A stretch of 64,000 nt of DNA from Nectonema munidae (taxonomy: Eukaryota; Nematomorpha; Nectonematoida; Nectonematidae), in NCBI GenBank assembly GCA_030549495.1, contig JAUIRK010000866.1, positions 635,001-699,000 on the forward strand, given 5' to 3'. The notes under the pieces were generated by a model, which saw nothing but the letters and a program-made list of their open reading frames with translations, ran no database searches and was not told the origin of the DNA. The position numbers and the translations under genes are program-made. Shown piece by piece: positions 1 through 12,650 of this stretch. Each line of letters begins with the position of its first letter. Positions within the stretch are counted from its first letter, which is position 1.

Positions 1-551
<551 letters not shown>

Positions 552-1179
552 GGATGATCTGGATTTATTAGGTAGGGTTAAATTGCTTACAAAGTTTTTA
601 ATTATTTTACAAAGTTATCTGTCTCTATAATTTGAATATGGATATTTAAAGAAGTGAAATATGAAAGTGATTGAAGCTTCCAATAAATATAATTATAATT
701 TCAATAATTAAAATGTTTATTTTATCCTTTTGTTTCCTCTTTTACACAATTAGCATAAAACTACATTATTTTTTAGACCAAAAAAAGCCAAAAATTTTCG
801 GATGGAAATAAATTTATATGCTTAAAAAATTTATACATGAAGTTTGCTTATTTTAGTTGAGCAATAGTCAGAGTTATTAAGCGACTTTTTAATTTTAGTA
901 TAAATGTGGTTTTTTCTCTTAAGTATAAAAATGTTAGTGATACATATTCATCAGTTACAATTTTTTTGCATTTTCAGTTTACAATTTGGAAAAAAATTTC
1001 AATTTGTTTGATGCAAACATTTTGAATATAAACTAAAGCAAGGCAAATCCTATGATTGTATCAAATAAAGTCATTGCGTAAGTTCTACCCTTTTAATTCA
1101 AAGTGGACAAAAATGTTGTAAATAATTTTAATCTCCTTGGTTTGAACATAAACTCTGAGTTCAAATTTTATAGCTTATT
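552..1179. other. Non-genic A/T-rich stretch
   Basis: No convincing coding, RNA or repeat signal was seen here. The sequence consists of short A and T runs. Confidence 0.5.
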
Positions 1180-1775
1180 CAATTATGCTCATTCTATGAT
1201 ATTGAGCCTCTTGAAGTATTAAATCGTAAGGCAATCAGAGTTGTGTTTGAATTTAAAAAGTATTCTTCCATCAATCATTTATTCAAACAATTTAATCTGC
1301 TTACATGAAAAGATATATTCAGTGAGAAAGTTTAAAAAGTTGTTCAAAATCAAAGTTTTGTGCAAATATCTGGATTTTTCTGAATCCAATAAAATTTGCT
1401 GTTTCTCTTCTTTCTCGCGTTTATTCTTTGTTCCCGATATTGTAAATTTGCTGAATATTAATTTCTCTCTCCTATTTACCTTTTAGTTTCTTTTATTCCT
1501 TTTGGGGTCCATTTGGAAAAGAACTGTTTTAAAATTTGTAGAATTATAATTTGTGTTATATGCTCTTCTTGTGAAGATGTTGGAACTCATGCAAAACTTT
1601 CTTTGGCGTCTCACGGAAAGAAACAATCTTTTCTCACCGCAAGTTAAAAGCTTTAAAGTTTATTTTATTTGAATAAAGATCAATAACATTTTTATTCTTA
1701 CTATTGTTTGTGATTTATTTGTTTAATAATGCATATTTCTAATAATAAAGTTCTTCTTCTTCTTCTCCTTCGTCA
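1180..1775 (+). mobile_element. LINE 3' fragment (CR1/Jockey-like RT C-terminus) with CTT tail
   Basis: Translated around 1205-1410, this reads like the end of a non-LTR reverse transcriptase: PLEVLNRKAIRVVFEFKKY, then a SINHLFKQFNLL segment, one in-frame stop, and KDIFSVRKFKKLFK. That order (LQ/LN-K-A-I-R-I, then a hydrophobic LFK..N.L stretch) is the usual tail of the RT thumb region in CR1, L2 and Jockey-type elements. The 3' end carries AATAATAAAG followed by a short TTC/CTT run (about 1750-1772). This resembles the ends of two other copies in the window (17265 and 61945). The copy is 5'-truncated and decayed. The exact clade cannot be fixed from this length. Confidence 0.7.
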
Positions 1776-4039
1776 TGACTTCAAATCTTTTAGGCTATTT
1801 TTATGCATCTCTTATTTGACATATTTTGTTTACTATTTATTTAATACAGTTTATTTACTTTATGCTGGGCAATTGACCAAAGGGTAATTCCGGAAGAGAT
1901 ATTTTTGGATGAATACCACAATTTTCGTTTAGTTATTCTATGCTACTCACTAACTAACTTCTCTGAATAAATGATAACTAAATGTCAAACTAATCAAATC
2001 CCTACTTCAGATAAATATGCAAGTGTAGATAAATTGGAATATTTGAAAGGGATTGCATGTCATATATAATTGGTGTAGAGAAGTCGCGTTCGACAAAAGT
2101 CCTCTCTAATAAATACTCGTGAACTAAAAGTCTCAAAAAGAGGATCCCCTGAAAAATGATCAATATCATATTAATTTGTGTGTATCAATACATATTGATT
2201 TTGCAAAAATCAGGGTGAAGCAATACCGAGATATTTTCGAAAGATCCAGCTTTTATTCTCAAAATGTATGCTATTGTTTCATCTCCGTAAGTATTTTCAT
2301 TTCATTGCTTACAATTCTTTTTTTAGACTTATCTCCTGGCTATTTCCTGGCTACTTTACAAAGTTATAAATCAAAAAGTATATATATAATAATATATCCT
2401 ACAAGATATAAATCAGTTTAAATATTTTTTAACCCTAAAAATATCTTATGAGTTATTTTGACGCTACAAATTTTTTCTAGTTGAATTTATCCAGAGTCAA
2501 GTGTTGACGCTCAAATGCTTTCATTACGTGCGATAATTGATTAACTAAAGATTATAAAAAAATTTGAAAAAAGGAATACTCCATCTTTTAACATTTGGTG
2601 TCAAAATGATAAAAAATTTTTTTTATTGATTTTCCTGTATAAGAAAGATATATTGTAAGGTGAACTTTGTTCATATGAAGAATAATTGTGTTTTTATCTA
2701 AGATGTGTCGTGTTTAGTGTGTGTGTTTGTGTGTCTGTATATTTGTGTGCATGTGTCTATTTGTCTACTTTAAAAAGATTATTGGCAATTTTTATTGATT
2801 TAAGCTTCATTTTTGATTATTTTTTTGCTCGTTTTTTTATACTTCAATCAAGAATTTTATTAATTTTCCAGTGAAAAATTTTTACTGATTCCAAAAGAAC
2901 GTCAAATAAAGAGAAACTTCCAAAGTTAATACAAGTAAGAATATTGAAAACTTTAGCCAAAATTTTGTATAAAATTAAGATAGAAAATTTCACCCATAAA
3001 TTTAACATGCATGTTAAAATGTGAAAAAAGTGATAAAAATGAAGCGAGGTGCCAAAATGAAATTTACATAAAAGATTGAAAATCACTCAACAGATAATAC
3101 TAGGAATTGTATAATCTTATATCTTTTTATGGGGTTGAGCATTGTGAAGCATAAAAATTGATACTTATTTTTTATATAAATTTCGTCAAATTAATTGCTT
3201 AATTATTTAGTTCGTTTTAAAAGTTGTTGTTTATTTTTTAAAGATAAAAAAAATTAAAGTTTACAAAAATTTTCATTTTTTTATATTTTATAATAATCAT
3301 TTGTACAATTTTTCATATATAATTAAACAGAAAGAAATTTTAAATGGTATTGAAGGGGGTGGGGGGAGGAGGTGATTACCAATAAGTACATACGATTTCA
3401 CTATTTTCTTTTCTTTCACGAAGCAATCAACATATTTTTTATTATGGCATAATATTTTTTTCTCTTATTTCATGAAATGAAATTCGTTGAAGGAATCAAT
3501 ATGTATAGTATAGATAATTTTTTGTAGAAATTTTTAAATATGGGTTAAAATGAAATGAAACACTACCAGCTCTGCAGGGCACAGTTGGCAAATGCTTGTT
3601 TTCATAACTATAGGGATACATTATTTTTTCTAATAATATTAATTAAAATTGTTGTAAATTTTGGTTTCCTTTCTGTTCAATTTTAGAACTTGAGTAAAAC
3701 TTTTATTTGGCTTCCAGTAGATGCCTTAGCTGATCAAGTTCTCCTGGGTTTGATTTCTAGTAGGGAGAAACGTATACGCCGCATATGCAAGATTATTCTT
3801 TCCTTAGATAATAATTACTTTACCTACAAAAGTTTTACGAATACTTAAAATTGTTTGAAAGCAAAAAGTGACATTTGGAAAAAACTTTCATGAGTGTGGT
3901 CCAAGAGCAAACGCAAAAAAAAATTGAAAAAGAAGGAACTTTTGAAGATCAGCATCAAAGATACAACACTAGCAATTAAAAAAAACCTAAAATCCAAATT
4001 AAGTAAAGTCAGTGATTGTGTCTGGCTTTCGCATCGATT
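1776..4039. other. Non-genic stretch with a GT-rich patch
   Basis: No gene was recognised. A GT-rich imperfect microsatellite lies at about 2706-2765, and a G-run (gggggtggggggagg) at about 3354-3371. Open frames here are short and show no family resemblance. Confidence 0.5.
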
Positions 4040-4580
4040 CTTCTGGATATCATGGTACGACATGGAATACTGAATTCAGCATCTACCTCGACCTTCCATC
4101 CCACCAAAAATCTAAGAACGGCTTCTTCTACTGTTGATATAAGTTAAGTGAGAAGAGCGTATGTTTCAAATATAATATGAAAACCGTTAAGTGATAGATA
4201 TACACTCCTAACACGAACGCTCCGAAATTGGGAAATGATATTAGTGTCTAGTAGCGCTTGATTACTAACAAAGTTATGAACGGGTCGCAAAAGAGCAACC
4301 TAACCGTAAAAAACCTTTGAATTCATGAAAAGAAGAAAATCGCGGTAAAAAACGGGCACTAAGCAATATTTCTTGTTGTCAGTTCTAAATCAGACTCCTT
4401 CACAGGCCAGATTTCGGACTATGCCTATCTTAACTCGTCTCTAAAATCCTTTTGAGAATCATACCACGCGACAATCCTAAATTTCGGTTAGCGGATCTAG
4501 TACACAGAAAGACACATCTAAATGGCATAATGCACAATTCACTATACCTAAACCTGTTCAAAGTCCGGTCCTATTTATTT
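4040..4580 (+). repeat. Unclassified interspersed repeat R, copy 1
   Basis: This segment matches, in inverse orientation, the stretch at 32883-33640. Shared blocks include CTTTCCATCCCAC-type (about 4093), GCTTGATTACTAAC (about 4256), ACCTAACCGTAAAAA (about 4298), CTTTGAATTC (about 4314) and GCGGATCTAG (about 4491). Block order is kept across about 540 bases. Copy 2 has extra sequence of roughly 200 bases in the middle, so one copy has an insertion or the other a deletion. Its base composition is richer in G and C than the surroundings. No terminal repeats, tRNA-like box or clear protein were identified, so the class is left open. Confidence 0.7.
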
Positions 4581-5299
4581 CTGAGTTGTATTCCTTTAAA
4601 GCAGTGCACAGTGAACTGATTCCATAACAAATGATAGGCGAATTTATTGTTCGGTAGTCAAATTTGTAGATTTGTAGAATTTTTCCAAAAATGAATTTAA
4701 AAAACGTATCCCAAACTCGTTTTTAGAGAAGTTTAAGAAGTTGCCTAAGCATTTCATAGCAGAAAAACTTGACAGCATTGTGTAATTTGATATAAAGGGG
4801 ACTTAAAATGAAGAATTGGTTTGCTTTATTTTTGCGAAACATATGGTAACCCTATTTTCTTTATGATGTCCTCAAATGGAAATGGTTCAGAAATAGACTT
4901 TGCTTGTGCTCCCCTTCTGCCTACGCTCAAAATATTTGAATGTGTTTATGTGTTCGCGCAAGAATATATGGGAGAGGGGTGTGCTTTTATCATTCTTGTG
5001 TGTCTGAGCTATCGATATTAAGTATTTTATAAAAGACATATTAGCTAATTACATTATGTAAAATTGGCAAAAAAAATAAAAAAAATTTTTTTTCAACAAA
5101 CATATTTTTATTAAGAACACCTGTTTCTTGAGGAATCATCAGCTATACTGTTCATCACGCTACTTTTTTCATCCATCATCTTCAATATCTTGTTCACTCT
5201 CTGAATGTACACTTCCACCATATGCCCCATATGTGTATAGGAAATATTCTGATCATTATAAATTCATTATGCTCACATCTTATCCATAACTTTGTCGGA
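4581..5299. other. Non-genic stretch
   Basis: No gene was recognised. The only open frame of note (4821-5021) resembles no family known to me. Confidence 0.45.
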
Positions 5300-5304
5300 G
5301 AAGT

Positions 5305-5425
5305 TGGTTCCATGTTAATTCAACCACTATCAATTTCACCCCTAAAATTACCCACCGAAATTTCCCTTCTCGTAAATTCCACCCTACGAAATTTTCTTCC
5401 CCGAATAATTCACCCTACTATTCTT
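5305..5425. repeat. Imperfect minisatellite, about 15-base units
   Basis: Units of about 15 bases follow the pattern AAATTCCACCCTACG, AAATTTTCTTCCCCG, AATAATTCACCCTAC. There are six or seven degenerate units. The same motif occurs on the opposite strand at about 5660-5692 (GGATGGAAG, GGGGTGGAATTTTCG), so the two patches form a loose inverted pair. An open frame of 104 codons crosses the first array, but its composition simply follows the repeat. Confidence 0.6.
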
Positions 5426-5692
5426 TGCTATAATAAGTTAAACCGACGTTGTTTGCTCAAAAAATGTAAAGTGAAACGCATATCATTCAAAGGTTTAATT
5501 TTCTATTCGCTCTTAAGGAAAAAGAAAAGTGATTGACAGTGAAATCATTTTTTTTAATTTAGCTACTCTAAAATTAATCATATTTTAATGATTATTTTTA
5601 TTAAATAATTCAGGAACAGTTTTTTGGTAAGCCAAAATTACTTAAAATAGAAAATTAATGGGATGGAAGTTTTATGGGGTGGAATTTTCGCT

Positions 5693-8600
5693 CACGGAGA
5701 AAATAGCTCATGATTCCGCAGGAAACATTTGTATTTTTTGTAAAAATATGTTTTTATTAATTTCTCATTTATACAAATGGCGACAAACACTAAATCTTTA
5801 TTCCACAAAACTTTTTTTCATTCTAAGGTATTTTTGTGAGCACGAATAGATCTTTCCCAAATTTAGGTTCAGAATTAGTACCAGCAGGCAATCCCTTGGC
5901 TACACCACTGTACACAAAAACATATGGTAGAAACAAATTGATTTAAAAAATGAAATTCATACCTCATACTGCTTAGCAAATTTTATTTGAAAAGCAAAGT
6001 TGAAATGACAAACACATTATTCATAATAATTATGCAATTTATAAAAAAATATCAAGTATAGCTTTTAAAACTTAAAGTTTTATCGCCTAAAGACGAGATA
6101 AGTGATGTTTGATAGGAAAATTTCTTTTATTTATTTACCAGTATTATATTATTATTATTATTATTATTATGGTGGCTATACACAATTTTATATGATGTTG
6201 TATGTGTGAATAAATTATATATATATATACATACATATCTCGATTGATATGATTTAAATGATAACACTGAACCAAGGTAAATGACAATTTTTTATACATA
6301 CGCACACATCTATATCCCACATATATGGATGTTATGCATTTATATACACACCTTAAGTTTTTGTGTGAAAGCTTTGCCTACGAAAACACGCCTTTCTTAT
6401 TTTGGTTTTGCACCTCCATAGCCATATATCCACATATGTAATACTCAAAGGCAATGCCACACTTTCTCAAATTTGAGTTTGAAAATCATGCAATTTTTTA
6501 TACGAGCCAATCAATATATCGAATTCCGTTTTCAGTAATTATGTTCTGGAACAATGTGTAAGAATGAGTATTGAAAAATATTTAGACACGAATCCTCGCC
6601 AAACTTTTATGCAAAAAGATTCAAATTGTTCGGATCATCTTTTTTTCAAATCGCTAACCCTGTTTCGCTTTTAAACAATTTTAAAAATTAATCCTATATT
6701 TTGGACAAAAGATAAAAAAAAATTTATTTAGAAAAAATTTCTGAATAAAGAATATATTAAATGAATATAGAACAAAATTAGAATTAATATTTTCTTTACA
6801 AAAAAGATGCTAGATTTACCCTTAAAGTTACTAAATTCCGCGCAAGATTCCACTCTCACCACTCCCCTGGCCAGTGACCCCTCTTTGAGACCACTGCTTG
6901 AATGAATCAGAAGAATTCATTCTTTATGGATGCACTTCGATAAAATTGAGGGCCTTGTTTCACTGAAAAATGGGAGAGGAACGTACAGAGTCTTCAAATG
7001 CACATATAGCGCTCCAGCCCAATAGTTCGTCTGACGCTTTAGGACAAAAGTTCCTGCGCCATCCAGAGTAAAAGTTTTATTTTCTCACACATTATAATGT
7101 TTGTTCAGTGAATTCGCTCCATTATTTTTTGTAAGAAATCAATTAACTACCAAAATATCCAATTAAAAATAAAGATATTTTTTAAAAAATAAAGCATATA
7201 AAATTGATTTATAACTTGACATAATTTTTTATGGGAAAAAAATCAAAAGAATTATTTATAAAAAATTGGAAAAAATTTAATCATCTATAAAATTACAAAT
7301 GTATTTGAAGCATATATACTTGTCCCCTAGTGTCCTTCCTAGTTAAGGAAGGTTTTAAAAAGTTCTTCCATCATTTTTTGGCGTAGTAAAAAGGTTGCTT
7401 CACATTCACTTGGCGTTAGCGTAAGAGATGCAATTATTACCGAGCACTTTTGTGCACCTACTCAAGATTTTCACGCAAGACGAAATGATAAAATAGAGCA
7501 AAATAGAACTTGCAAAATCTTGTATGTTTATGGCCAGGACCATCTTAATATATGCTTCTTTCATAGATACGATGGACCAGACCTTGAATACACCTTTTTT
7601 GTAGTTAATTTTTTGAAACAACGCCCTGGTTTTTAAGTGTGAAAGGGCTTTTAAGGACTCAAGTTGCTTAGGGCGGTTGCTTAGCATTATTTTTTATAAT
7701 TTTTTTTTAATTTTTAATTTTTAAAAGTTTAGTTTTATTAAAAATATTTAAATTAACTCAAAATGGGTCTTATTCCTTGGGAAATGGAGAAATGAAGGTG
7801 AAATTTAACAAGAAATCCATATGAGGCCTGAGAGTTATTTAATTTTTGACCTGATTTGAGGCCCAAACCGTTAACAACTCTCTTGCTTATAAAAAAAGGT
7901 GTATACCATTCGTACATTTTCATAAAACAGGGAATCAACAACTAATTAAAATGAGGGTAACTTTATCTCAGAATACTAAAGAAAGTTTTCCTTAAATATT
8001 TCCTTCTGAATTTTGCAGCGAAATTTGTCCACTATGTCTTTATTCTTCAAAGACTTACACACACAAAAGAAGAGACCAGACAATACTATATTTTAATAAT
8101 GGTACACCGAGCATAACCATGTATGTCTCATGGTTGAATTTTCTTTGGGGCAATTGGCCTTTTAAAGACTTTACACTAAAAACACGAAAGTGTAACAGTA
8201 AAATACTTGACTAATTTTGGCACTTTCTCTTATATTATAAGTTTTTACTTTCTGAATAATCTTTTTTTATATTAGTTACTGTATGCAGCATAATTGCTTT
8301 GCTTTATTTGAGTATAGTAATTATTAATACTTCAATAATACTAAAACTTTCCTTCTTAATCTGCATAATGATGATATTGAAACTTTGAATGATTAAGTAT
8401 ATAAGGGTATGAAAAGCTTTTCTATTTACAGTCAATTCTTACTATCCTTTTTAAAATTTTCAAAATTTATATTAGATCTAAATCATGCAATAAATATTTG
8501 AATTGTTAATTGTGGAAAAAGTAAAAAAAAAGGAATTCAAGTTGAATAAAATTTTTATTGAACAAAGTAGAACACAACCCGAACAACAGACAACCCAAAT

Positions 8601-9159
8601 AAACGAAAAACTTTATTAAAGCTCTATTAAAAGATTTACAATCCCTTTATACAATTTAGCTCCTTTTTTGATCTTGAAAATTAAAGAGCAAAGTCCATAA
8701 TTTCAGCTGAGTTGGAATCAAAGAGCTTAACAACTGGTAACAAAACAAAATAACTCTGAACTTATAGTTATAAAAATAAACAGCTAAACTTGTTTGAAGT
8801 ACTTATAAAGATAACAGGAACATCAATGAAATTCTATCTATTCTGAAAGATCTTGGCATAGCTAGAAGTCTGAACATCTATACAGAAAGAAGGGCAAAAC
8901 TGTGAAGATGATAGGCGAGAAGATTTGCATCTTGTTTTAAAAATAACTCATTTTGCTAGAATTAATTATTTGGCATTAATTATATTTTTTTCGACTCATC
9001 AGTCATCTCTACTCGCCTTCTGTTCACTCATCGTATCCAGTGTCACCAACATAGTTGAATGAACGTTCTTTGTGCGTGCTTTTACCATTCGTATTTATTT
9101 ATTGATATGTCATTGATGCATGCAAAAATCTTTGCTTTTTGCTTTGTTAGGTGAACTTG
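5693..9159. other. Non-genic stretch
   Basis: No supported gene. It contains a short (ATT)n run at about 6151-6170 and (AT)n/(AC) patches at 6210-6235. A minus-strand frame at 7406-7687 faintly resembles a piggyBac transposase core but is too weak to annotate. Confidence 0.45.
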
Positions 9160-9420
9160 CGGCATCGCTAAAACAACTTCATTATGAAAAAGATTACAGC
9201 TGGCGTTCATATACATTTTTAAATTAATATTATTTATTAAAACTTTGTTTCCAACAATTTCAAAATCGAAAGACAACTTTTTCATGCGCGCTGTAGTACT
9301 TTTGGCGAAGTAATGCGTTGTTGACTTTATATGTTTAAAAATGGCGCCTCGCTAAAGCCACTCATTATGAAAAACATTAGAACTTGATTTCATCTACCTT
9401 TTAATCCAAATTAATATTGA
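9160..9420 (+). repeat. Diverged tandem direct repeat, period about 185
   Basis: Two segments are related. One begins near 9160 (gcatcgctaaaacaac, ttcattatgaaaaag, then aaattaatatt). The second begins near 9346 (gcctcgctaaagcc, actcattatgaaaaac, then aaattaatatt). Spacing and order of the blocks are kept. This looks like an old local duplication. No coding content was recognised. Confidence 0.6.
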
Positions 9421-11206
9421 TGCGTAATCTATAAACTATCCAATGTTTAAAATGAGATATTTCCCTCAAATCAAGGCTAAGAAGCATGACCTCTACCACA
9501 TCAAAATTTTGCAAGTTTTATACTGAATTTCAATATGGAATCTATTTTTCTATATCATTCATTAAAATAACAAAGAACTCAAATTCCCAATTTAATTTTA
9601 ATTTCAACTTTGATTAAATTATTGATTTCGCCTATTTTAAAATCAAAAATCACTTTTAGCTATGATACTTTTGATAAGTCTCTTATAAAAATATCCAGAA
9701 GCCTTGATATATTTCATGCCAATTAATCAAAAACTTATAGTTATTAATTTTTGATCTCCATGGAGTAAATGATGTAGGGATGGAATTTTGGAGGCATCAC
9801 GATAATCATCATATTTTTAAGCACTTTAATTGGAAGGAGGTTCACTTTCAACCCCCATTTTCTTTTCCTCATTTAGAATAACATTTTAATTGATTACGAT
9901 ATAAAACAACGGAGGTGGTATATCTGCGATTATTTCAAATTATCCACTGAAAACAGGTAATTTTAAAAAAATTTTTATTCTCACTATATTTTTGTTATTT
10001 GTATAAACCAATAGTTTTAGTGGATTCAGACCATAATTATGCTATAAAATTGAAGGACGCATATATTGTCTTTCCTTAAAATAAAATATGATGCAAGTTT
10101 GATATGCCCAAAAAATGATGAATTTTTAAAGGATTTAAAATTGAAAAACTTTTCTTCACTTTGCAAACAAATAATGTTCTTCGACATGCTCAAAGAAATT
10201 TCGAGAAACGTGTGCCCCTTATTTCTTGAGATATCTTCATGAACTTAATTAAGCCATGTGATAAATGTTGGTATGCGCTAATGGATTATATTCTTCTTCG
10301 TTGCTACTAAAACAAACTGCTCGCTACTGGCATGAAAACGCTGTTGTAAACTGGAGCGGTAAAGGACATCAAAGCTGGAATTACCATCTTCATCATCTTC
10401 ACACTCAATCGAGTGCATCAAATGTCCGGTTTTTTCTAGTCATTATGCAAGGAAAAATTTTGCTAAGTATTAATAAATATGATGAAGATATACATGTATA
10501 TAAAATGATACATTTAAAAATGCATTTTGCATAAATTACAATTCAGAGATATTGTATCAAGCATTGCAAAGTTATGAATAATATACAAAGCACATATTTC
10601 AAGTGTTAAATTTCCATAGTTTCACAAGCCCATCCCTAAGAGAAGTTATTTGATAATAATGATGATGATATTAAAAATAGCCTAACGACTAAATCTTCTC
10701 TTTTGCATAATTAATTTTATTAATGTGAGTTTGTGTGTTTAATGAGCTAGAAAGAATTTTAATAAGTTGGAAATGACTTCGTATCGTAGAAGCTACATGC
10801 ATATATACAACCAAAAATTCTTCAAGAATACATGTCCTTACTTTCAAGCTGAAAAGCGTTATCGCACCAATCACAACAAAGCATGATGTGTCAATCATAA
10901 GTCATAATATATTAAATTGAATCAAATAAAAAATTCTATTTTATTTGACATATCAGTAGTTTTTTGCTTAAATTCATTATTTATTTCTAAGAAATTTTGC
11001 ATTTAGACATCTTTCATTGAGTGTTCTTGAATGACATAATATTTGGAAAGAACTTTTTTTTTTTAGCAAATTTGAAATCGTCTACGACACACTCTATTTT
11101 ATTCCTCTACCTTATCTAATATTTAGCATATGTAACAAGTAGAGAACAAGGTAAGACCGGATATACATAAGATTAGACGGTGACATCTTTAAAGTGTGTC
11201 TAATAA
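9421..11206. other. Non-genic stretch
   Basis: No supported gene. Short frames (10265-10534, 10689-10898) resemble no known family. Confidence 0.45.
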
Positions 11207-12154
11207 CCCTTATCAGAATAGGAAAATTATAACACTTAATTGGGATGAGTGACTACAATTTGTAGTCAACTGATTTTTTAGTGTTTTATGTTAACATATG
11301 TTTTTGTTTTTCAGACAGTTAAATACAAGTGCTTTTAAAAAATATTTATTGAATCATTTGTCACAATACTTGCAAGTTACAGTTTTTTTATCACAAGAAT
11401 ATTCTTTATACAAAAAATCTTGAAGATTTTTTGCAAATATAACATCTTCTTGGGGTTTCTTTTTTATTTATTTTTCAGAAGTTTGAGCTTGCGTGCTTGA
11501 TGTGAAAAATGAATTACGTGTTTTAATTCGGTGAAAAGATGAACATTTTCTCATTTTTTTTCATATATGCCAATGAAAGTTTTTCTTCTAAATTTTTGAG
11601 AAGGTGTTTTCTTGATTGACAATAACCATTTTTCTTTGCAATTGGATATGAGTTGAGACATGCGATGTCAAGCATGTTGAAGAATATAATCCATGGCCAG
11701 CGAATTATTTTGCTTCTAACTGTATATTCTTCTATATTTTCATCCATCCGGTTAACACCACCTTTTGTCTTATTATAAAAATTAATTAAATCAGGATTAA
11801 TTAAAAAGTACTCTAACAAGATCAGAAGCAAAAAAATTATACTTGATAAAAGACATACATTCTTATTTTTTTGGCTGCATAAGATAAAATTATGATTTTG
11901 TTTTCGTTATTTGACAACTGTAGAGACAATTTCTCCTTCTCTACCTTTGGAGTTTTTGAAAGATAAAGGAAGTTTTTTCTTTACTTGGAATATTTGCAAA
12001 TTCTGAGAGTCGTCCACATCTAAATCGTCCTCGCATAACTTACTTATTTTTAACAAGCTGCATGCTTATGAAATTTTTTCTAAATTTTTAAAAAGTTTTT
12101 AATTTATTAAAATTGGATGACTAAATATTTTGTAGTCATGTATCCTGATAAGGG
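11207..12154 (-). mobile_element. Internally deleted piggyBac element
   Basis: The two ends are inverted copies. The left end starts CCCTTATCAGAATAGG, and the right end read inward starts CCCTTATCAGGATACATG. Both start with CCC, as piggyBac ends do, and are followed by subterminal GACTAC...GTAGTC inverted motifs. The minus strand codes for the C-terminal part of a piggyBac transposase (about 11831-11523): INFYNKTKGGVNRMDE and RWPWIIFFNMLDIACLNSY match the family's conserved Y-N-x-x-K-G-G-V-D-x-x-D and LDI..LN core. A residual Cys-rich tail (C-D-K-K then C-K-Y-C) follows at about 11380. The N-terminal half and most of the DDD core are missing, so it cannot be autonomous. The flanking TTAA is degraded. 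Confidence 0.82.
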
Positions 12155-12289
12155 AAAAAGTATTATAAATGTTTCAATTAAATGTTGATAATTAGGTTTG
12201 ATTCATTATATAATTTTTTCGAAAATTTGATTATATTCTAATAAACACGAAATCAAATGTACCTTCTCATAAGTTACGTTAACTTTCAT

Positions 12290-12650
12290 TAGACAGACCT
12301 ACAGACTATTACTAAGAAGATTTCTGCATTAAAAGATTTTAGTTATGTAGAAAGGCTCAAGAAAGTGAACCTGCCTTCCTTACTTTATCGCTTCAAAAGG
12401 CGAGACATGATTTCTGTTTTCAACATCCTTCATGAAGGCATGCATATTTAGCTCAAAAATTTTACCTGAATATTCAAAGACAACCCAAAGATTTCACTCC
12501 TATATCTTATTGTAAAAAGTCTTATTTAAGAAGGTTTTTCTCTCAAAGAATGATCAAAGATTGGAATCCACTTCCAGATTGCATTGTGAATAACAACCAA
12601 TGAAAATGGGCTTTTAGAAGCTTCGGAGGGTCGAGTATAAATACGAGCCT
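12290..12650 (+). mobile_element. LINE 3' fragment (RT C-terminal region)
   Basis: The plus-strand translation gives KISALKDFSYVERLKKVNLP, then SLLYRFKRRDMISVFNILHE (about 12317-12440), and, after stops and a frame change, KSYLRRFFSQRMIKDWNPLP (about 12519-12578). These blocks are the typical end of CR1, L2 or Daphne-type non-LTR reverse transcriptases (YEERL.KL.LPSL.YRR.RGDMI.VYKI, then FF.QR...WN.LP). The same blocks occur in the copy at 42470-42853. It is 5'-truncated and clearly decayed. Confidence 0.82.

Noticed and set aside
3717-3775. tRNA-like phrase with GGGTTTGATTTCTAG
   Set aside because: Only a weak B box; no A box or body shared with families A, B or C.
5222-5536. 104-codon plus-strand frame
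   Set aside because: Its composition follows the 15-base minisatellite and it matches no family.
7406-7687. Minus-strand frame resembling a piggyBac core (FKVWSIVSMKEAYIKM)
   Set aside because: Only one short block fits; no catalytic Asp context, ends or finger were found.
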